Assembly: GCF_000420665.1 (NCBI RefSeq) | Contig: NZ_ATVJ01000001.1 | Span: 248,001-312,000 of the forward strand | Direction of reading: 5' to 3' | From: Ponticaulis koreensis DSM 19734 | GTDB lineage: Bacteria > Pseudomonadota > Alphaproteobacteria > Caulobacterales > Hyphomonadaceae | Length of the DNA stretch: 64,000 nucleotides | In this document: in pieces, positions 60,836 to 64,000 of the stretch | Numbering within the stretch: the stretch's first letter is position 1 | Layout: each line of letters starts with the position of its first letter | Translations under genes and position numbers: made by a program | Notes under the pieces: generated by a model | The model's input: the letters and a program-made list of their open reading frames with translations, nothing else | Database searches by the model: none | Told to the model about the DNA's origin: nothing

Positions 60836-62778
60836 TCGGTCGAGATAAGCCCTTCGCGCTGAAGAAATTCGGTCATAGGCGTCTCGACATAGTATGCTGA
60901 CAGATCAGACGTTTCCCACATCGCAAGCAAGTCTTCGGCATCGATGAAGTATTGCTTGAGCGCCGCGAAGATGGCTTCTGCGGAAACCTCATCAATCGCG
61001 ATGTGAGGCGCGTTGGCGACGTTCGCTATCTGCTCCATCGTACTGCCGCGCGGCACCACGGGCAGAACATTCAACTCGATGGCCTCGATGATGATACCGG
61101 ATGACGAAGACTGATACCGGTCACTATAGGGCAGCAACACAACGTCTAATCCGGCAAAAGCGCGATAGTATTCATCCTGCGTCGCAAAGCCGGAGCGGAT
61201 CGTGACATTGGGATCCTGCTCCAGCCTGTCGATGTCAGCCTGCATAAAGGGCTGGTCACGAAAATCGCGCGCCTGAACCTTATCGAACTGCAACCGCCAT
61301 TCGACCGGAAAATTGCTATCATCCGCCAGCGATATAAGGTCGGGCAGCACGCCATAGCCTTTATCTTCGCGAGTCGCGCCCATCATGCCGACGCGAATTT
61401 TACGTGGCCCGTCTTCAACGCCCCGCGGGCGCCGGTGAGCACGCGCCGTCGACGCTACAGGATAGACCGCTTTTTTGAACACCTGCCCGCGCGGATCACG
61501 TTCACTGAGTTGCTCGGAAACTGCACTGAACTCAGAATGCATAAGCACATTGATCGTTCGTAGTTCGGCAAGTTTATCGAAGGGCTGAAGCACCAGCTCA
61601 GCCATCCGCGCATTGGCTTCCCGATTAAGCTCGCGCGGTGCGTATGCTACAGGCAGAAGATCGATGATAACACTGAACGACCGCTGCCCATCCTGTTCGG
61701 CCAGCCAGTTATAGACAGCCTTCAGCATGTTAGGCGTAACAGTCTTGAATACGATCAGATCGACATTCTCAACATCAAGCCGGTCGAGATCCTGCCTTAG
61801 CCATTTATTCTTTCGGTTCGGAAAGCGACCAAGGCTATTTCCGTGCGGCACTCCGGCATACGTCCGAAATGTCAGCGCATTGCTCTGAGCAACGCCGAGC
61901 CCTTCAACCGGCCGACTTTCCAAAGAAGTCAGGACACCAACCTCATCTAGCGCAAACCCTGTCTCCTTCAGATATGCGAGCATATGCTGCAAAGAGTTAT
62001 AATGGTGGGAATTCTGATAATGGATTGCACCCGTATCAATAATCCTGACGCGTTTGTCGCTGACGTCTCCCAGTTCGGATGAAAGAGTTGCTCTCGTCGC
62101 CAGATATTCCGGGACGAGCCCTGACATGCCTACTGCAAACTCGGCAGCCAGATTTCTGTCATCCTGCTGCGCAGCATCCGACGCCAGCCATTTACGCATT
62201 AGCCTTTCGGCTGCATGCCATTCCCGAAACCGGATCATTATCTGCGCTAAAGCTACCAGCATATCCGGTGTCAGTGCCTCACCGAGACGGCTCAGATACA
62301 CATCGTATACGCCTGAATTTTCTTCCGCGGCCGCAATACCAAAATGGTCAGCTACCCAAAGCGTCAGAAGCGGACAATCATGCGGTGCCTCATTCGCATA
62401 ATTAAAAAAGTCGCGCACGACCTCGTTCTCGATAAAAATAATCCGGTTGGTCGTTAGCTCACGCAATAGGGTGAAACGTAGTGAGACCGAAAGGGCATGA
62501 TAAACGTCAAAAAACCGCTCCGGCGCGCCAGCCTTCATTGCTGCTCGTAGCAAGCCGAGCAAAGGAGCCGGATTAGCAGGTTTTCGAGTATGTGCAGCGA
62601 GCCAGGCATTCATCGCGCCCTCCCACCTGCCCTGAAGCTGCGCCTCCCAGGCCAGGGCACGAAACGTATGAAGGCTGTCCGGCTCCAGGTCTTCCAGTCG
62701 CGCCCTGACAGCTGAAACCTCAGCAAGATCACGCGACCTGATTGCATGCCCGAGACGCTGCTTTAACTCGCTTTCCAA
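60832..62778 (-). CDS. TPR-glycosyltransferase fusion
   Basis: A 648-residue protein. The first 220 residues are helical repeats like TPRs (RSRDLAEVSAVRARLEDLEP, WEGAMNAWLAAHTRKPANPA). A middle domain has LDVENVDLIVFKTVTPNML and FSVIIDLLPVAYAPRELNRE. The C-terminal GT4-like half has RVGMMGATREDKGYGVLPDL and the donor-site YQSSSSGIIIEAIELNVLPV. It likely makes a surface glycan. It begins with TTG, 7 bases after AGGAG. The neighbour convergent to it is a sulfotransferase-like gene, which suggests a sulfated or otherwise decorated polymer; this link is inference. Confidence 0.76.
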   Translation of the reverse strand: MESELKQRLGHAIRSRDLAEVSAVRARLEDLEPDSLHTFRALAWEAQLQGRWEGAMNAWLAAHTRKPANPAPLLGLLRAAMKAGAPERFFDVYHALSVSLRFTLLRELTTNRIIFIENEVVRDFFNYANEAPHDCPLLTLWVADHFGIAAAEENSGVYDVYLSRLGEALTPDMLVALAQIMIRFREWHAAERLMRKWLASDAAQQDDRNLAAEFAVGMSGLVPEYLATRATLSSELGDVSDKRVRIIDTGAIHYQNSHHYNSLQHMLAYLKETGFALDEVGVLTSLESRPVEGLGVAQSNALTFRTYAGVPHGNSLGRFPNRKNKWLRQDLDRLDVENVDLIVFKTVTPNMLKAVYNWLAEQDGQRSFSVIIDLLPVAYAPRELNREANARMAELVLQPFDKLAELRTINVLMHSEFSAVSEQLSERDPRGQVFKKAVYPVASTARAHRRPRGVEDGPRKIRVGMMGATREDKGYGVLPDLISLADDSNFPVEWRLQFDKVQARDFRDQPFMQADIDRLEQDPNVTIRSGFATQDEYYRAFAGLDVVLLPYSDRYQSSSSGIIIEAIELNVLPVVPRGSTMEQIANVANAPHIAIDEVSAEAIFAALKQYFIDAEDLLAMWETSDLSAYYVETPMTEFLQREGLISTD

Positions 62779-62865
62779 AAGCCAACTCCTGATTCACGGA
62801 GTTGATCACACTGTAATTCGAGAGATTTGTCAGCGCCTCAGCTGAACAGATCTGTGAGCTAGTCG

Positions 62866-64000
62866 CTAAACTGCTTTTGCGTGGCGGTTTGCAGGCACAG
62901 CATTGGGCGAAGAATAGGCGTCAAAACACTGAGCCACGCTGCGCAACAGAACGCGCGCTTCCACAGGCACCTGAACGACGCTGCCTGTGACATCACAAAT
63001 GCCCAGACGCTCCAGCCCGCGCAAAAGTTCAAACGCGTCTGCGAAATGAGAAAGTGGCACATCGAATCGCTGACAGACCTTAGCCACGTCGACTTGCATG
63101 TCGCACATTAGACGCTCGATCACTGCGCTGCGCAGGCGGTCTTCATCGGTACGTCGTACGCCGCGGCGATGCGGAATATCACCCGCCATCACGCTCTCGG
63201 AATAGTCACGAATGTCTTTTGCGTTCTGAACAAAGCCGCCTGGGAACTCCGAAATGCCTGACGGACCGAGCGCGATGAGCGTCCGGCAGGAATCCGTTGT
63301 GTAGCCCTGAAAGTTGCGGTGCAGCGCGCCTATTTTCAGCGCGCCAGCAAGTGCGTCTTCTTCACGTGCGAAGTGATCAAGACCAATCTGCACATAGCCG
63401 AAATCCACCAGCGTTTCAGACAGAGCTTCAAACTGGTCAAAGCGGGCTTTGGTGTCCGGAAGAGTTTTCTCATCGATTGCGCGCTGGTGTTTTGCAAACC
63501 ATGGCACATGGGCATATCCAAACGCAGAGATGCGGTCCGGCTTCAGGCTGGCAGCCATTTCTGCAGAATGCGCAACGCTCTCAGCTGTCTGGTGCGGCAG
63601 GCCGTAGAGAAGGTCAAAATTGATAGCCGTAATATCGGCACCACGCAGCGCCTCAACAGCCCCCTTCACCAGAAGGAAGGGCTGGATGCGATTGATCGCT
63701 TCCTGAACCGTGCGGTTAAAGTCCTGTACGCCAAGGCTGGCACGCGTGACACCGCCTGCTGCCAGTGACTGGATCATTTCCGGGTTCAGCGTCCGTGGAT
63801 CCAGCTCGATCGAGATTTCGGCATCATCATCAATGCAGAAGGCATCGCGCAGCGAGTCGAGTACGCGCAGCATGTCTTTAGGGTTCAGCGCGTTAGGCGT
63901 GCCGCCACCAAAATGAAGATGCACACCGCCCCCATGCTGCGGCAGCTTCGCCTTCCAGAGTTCAATCTCTTTCAGAAGAACATCAACGAAGCGCCCGATA
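62866..64000 (-). CDS. hemN: Oxygen-independent coproporphyrinogen III oxidase (5' end beyond the window)
   Basis: Radical-SAM enzyme that converts coproporphyrinogen III to protoporphyrinogen IX in haem synthesis without oxygen. The visible 378 codons read in frame to the window edge, so the N-terminal CxxxCxC cluster motif lies outside. Present are VHLHFGGGTPNALNPKDML, ISIELDPRTLNPEMI, SLGVQDFNRTVQEAI, FDLLYGLPHQTAES and the C-terminal HRNFQGYTTDS with ALGPSGISEFPGG. These fit true HemN rather than HemW, and the C-terminal domain (LRSVAQCFDAY) agrees. This reading frame is incomplete, not broken. Confidence 0.93.
   Translation of the reverse strand, partial: IGRFVDVLLKEIELWKAKLPQHGGGVHLHFGGGTPNALNPKDMLRVLDSLRDAFCIDDDAEISIELDPRTLNPEMIQSLAAGGVTRASLGVQDFNRTVQEAINRIQPFLLVKGAVEALRGADITAINFDLLYGLPHQTAESVAHSAEMAASLKPDRISAFGYAHVPWFAKHQRAIDEKTLPDTKARFDQFEALSETLVDFGYVQIGLDHFAREEDALAGALKIGALHRNFQGYTTDSCRTLIALGPSGISEFPGGFVQNAKDIRDYSESVMAGDIPHRRGVRRTDEDRLRSAVIERLMCDMQVDVAKVCQRFDVPLSHFADAFELLRGLERLGICDVTGSVVQVPVEARVLLRSVAQCFDAYSSPNAVPANRHAKAV

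Noticed and set aside
1-64000. CRISPR arrays, insertion sequences, phage genes and rRNA or tRNA genes
   Set aside because: No regularly spaced repeats, transposase or integrase motifs, terminal repeats or recognisable RNA genes were found on either strand.

Overview
The window is a gene-dense stretch of chromosome from an alphaproteobacterium, most likely a marine or aquatic member of the Hyphomonadaceae/Caulobacterales lineage. This is inferred from family types and gene order: a serC leader RNA before a serC-serA operon, the alphaproteobacterial AddAB helicase-nuclease, the tsaE-amgK-murU-addB-addA-trxA order, an AccD that has lost most zinc-ribbon cysteines, and a UrcA-like exported protein. 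No rRNA, tRNA, CRISPR array, insertion sequence or phage gene was seen. Genes are tightly packed, with several 4-base ATGA start/stop overlaps and convergent pairs whose stop codons overlap or abut.

Layout. 1-3.4 kb: serine biosynthesis (serC, a small MazG-like gene, serA), with a leader RNA before serC and a second, unassigned RNA fold before serA. 3.5-10.8 kb: a chemoreceptor, a VUT-family transporter, a DHFR-like protein, UDP-glucose dehydrogenase, a coupled MetOD1/histidine-kinase sensory pair and a PIN-toxin module. 10.8-16.4 kb: ubiE-ubiB (ubiquinone), a UrcA-like secreted protein, coaBC, dut and a PspB-like membrane peptide. 16.3-24.7 kb: a serine hydrolase, ExoD, DsbB, a lipoprotein, a TonB-dependent receptor, an XRE/2TM regulator, a TauD-type dioxygenase and OmpW. 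24.9-37.8 kb: an accessory metabolic stretch with two MFS transporters, an acyl-CoA ligase, PNPOx-like and GST proteins, a large acidic exported protein of unknown function, an MBL hydrolase, a GNAT, a coiled-coil orphan and a type-B carboxylesterase. 38-41 kb: a LacI regulator coupled to a Kazal-domain lipoprotein, then a ferredoxin and its reductase.

41.1-58.1 kb is the conserved housekeeping block. On the plus strand lie tsaE (tRNA t6A), amgK and murU (peptidoglycan sugar recycling), addB and addA (double-strand-break repair) and trxA. On the minus strand lie trpF, trpB, cutA, trpA, accD and folC, with three unrelated genes between trpF and trpB. 58.2-64 kb: bioB, an exported thiol-dependent redoxin, a sulfotransferase-like gene convergent with a TPR-glycosyltransferase, and hemN, which runs off the right edge.

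The least explained items are the serA leader RNA fold, the PIN toxin with an unrecognised coupled small ORF, the LacI-Kazal pair, the symmetric repeats between the coiled-coil gene and the esterase, and the zinc-ribbon-plus-HEAAH protein. All functions are inferred from sequence reading alone; no database search was run.
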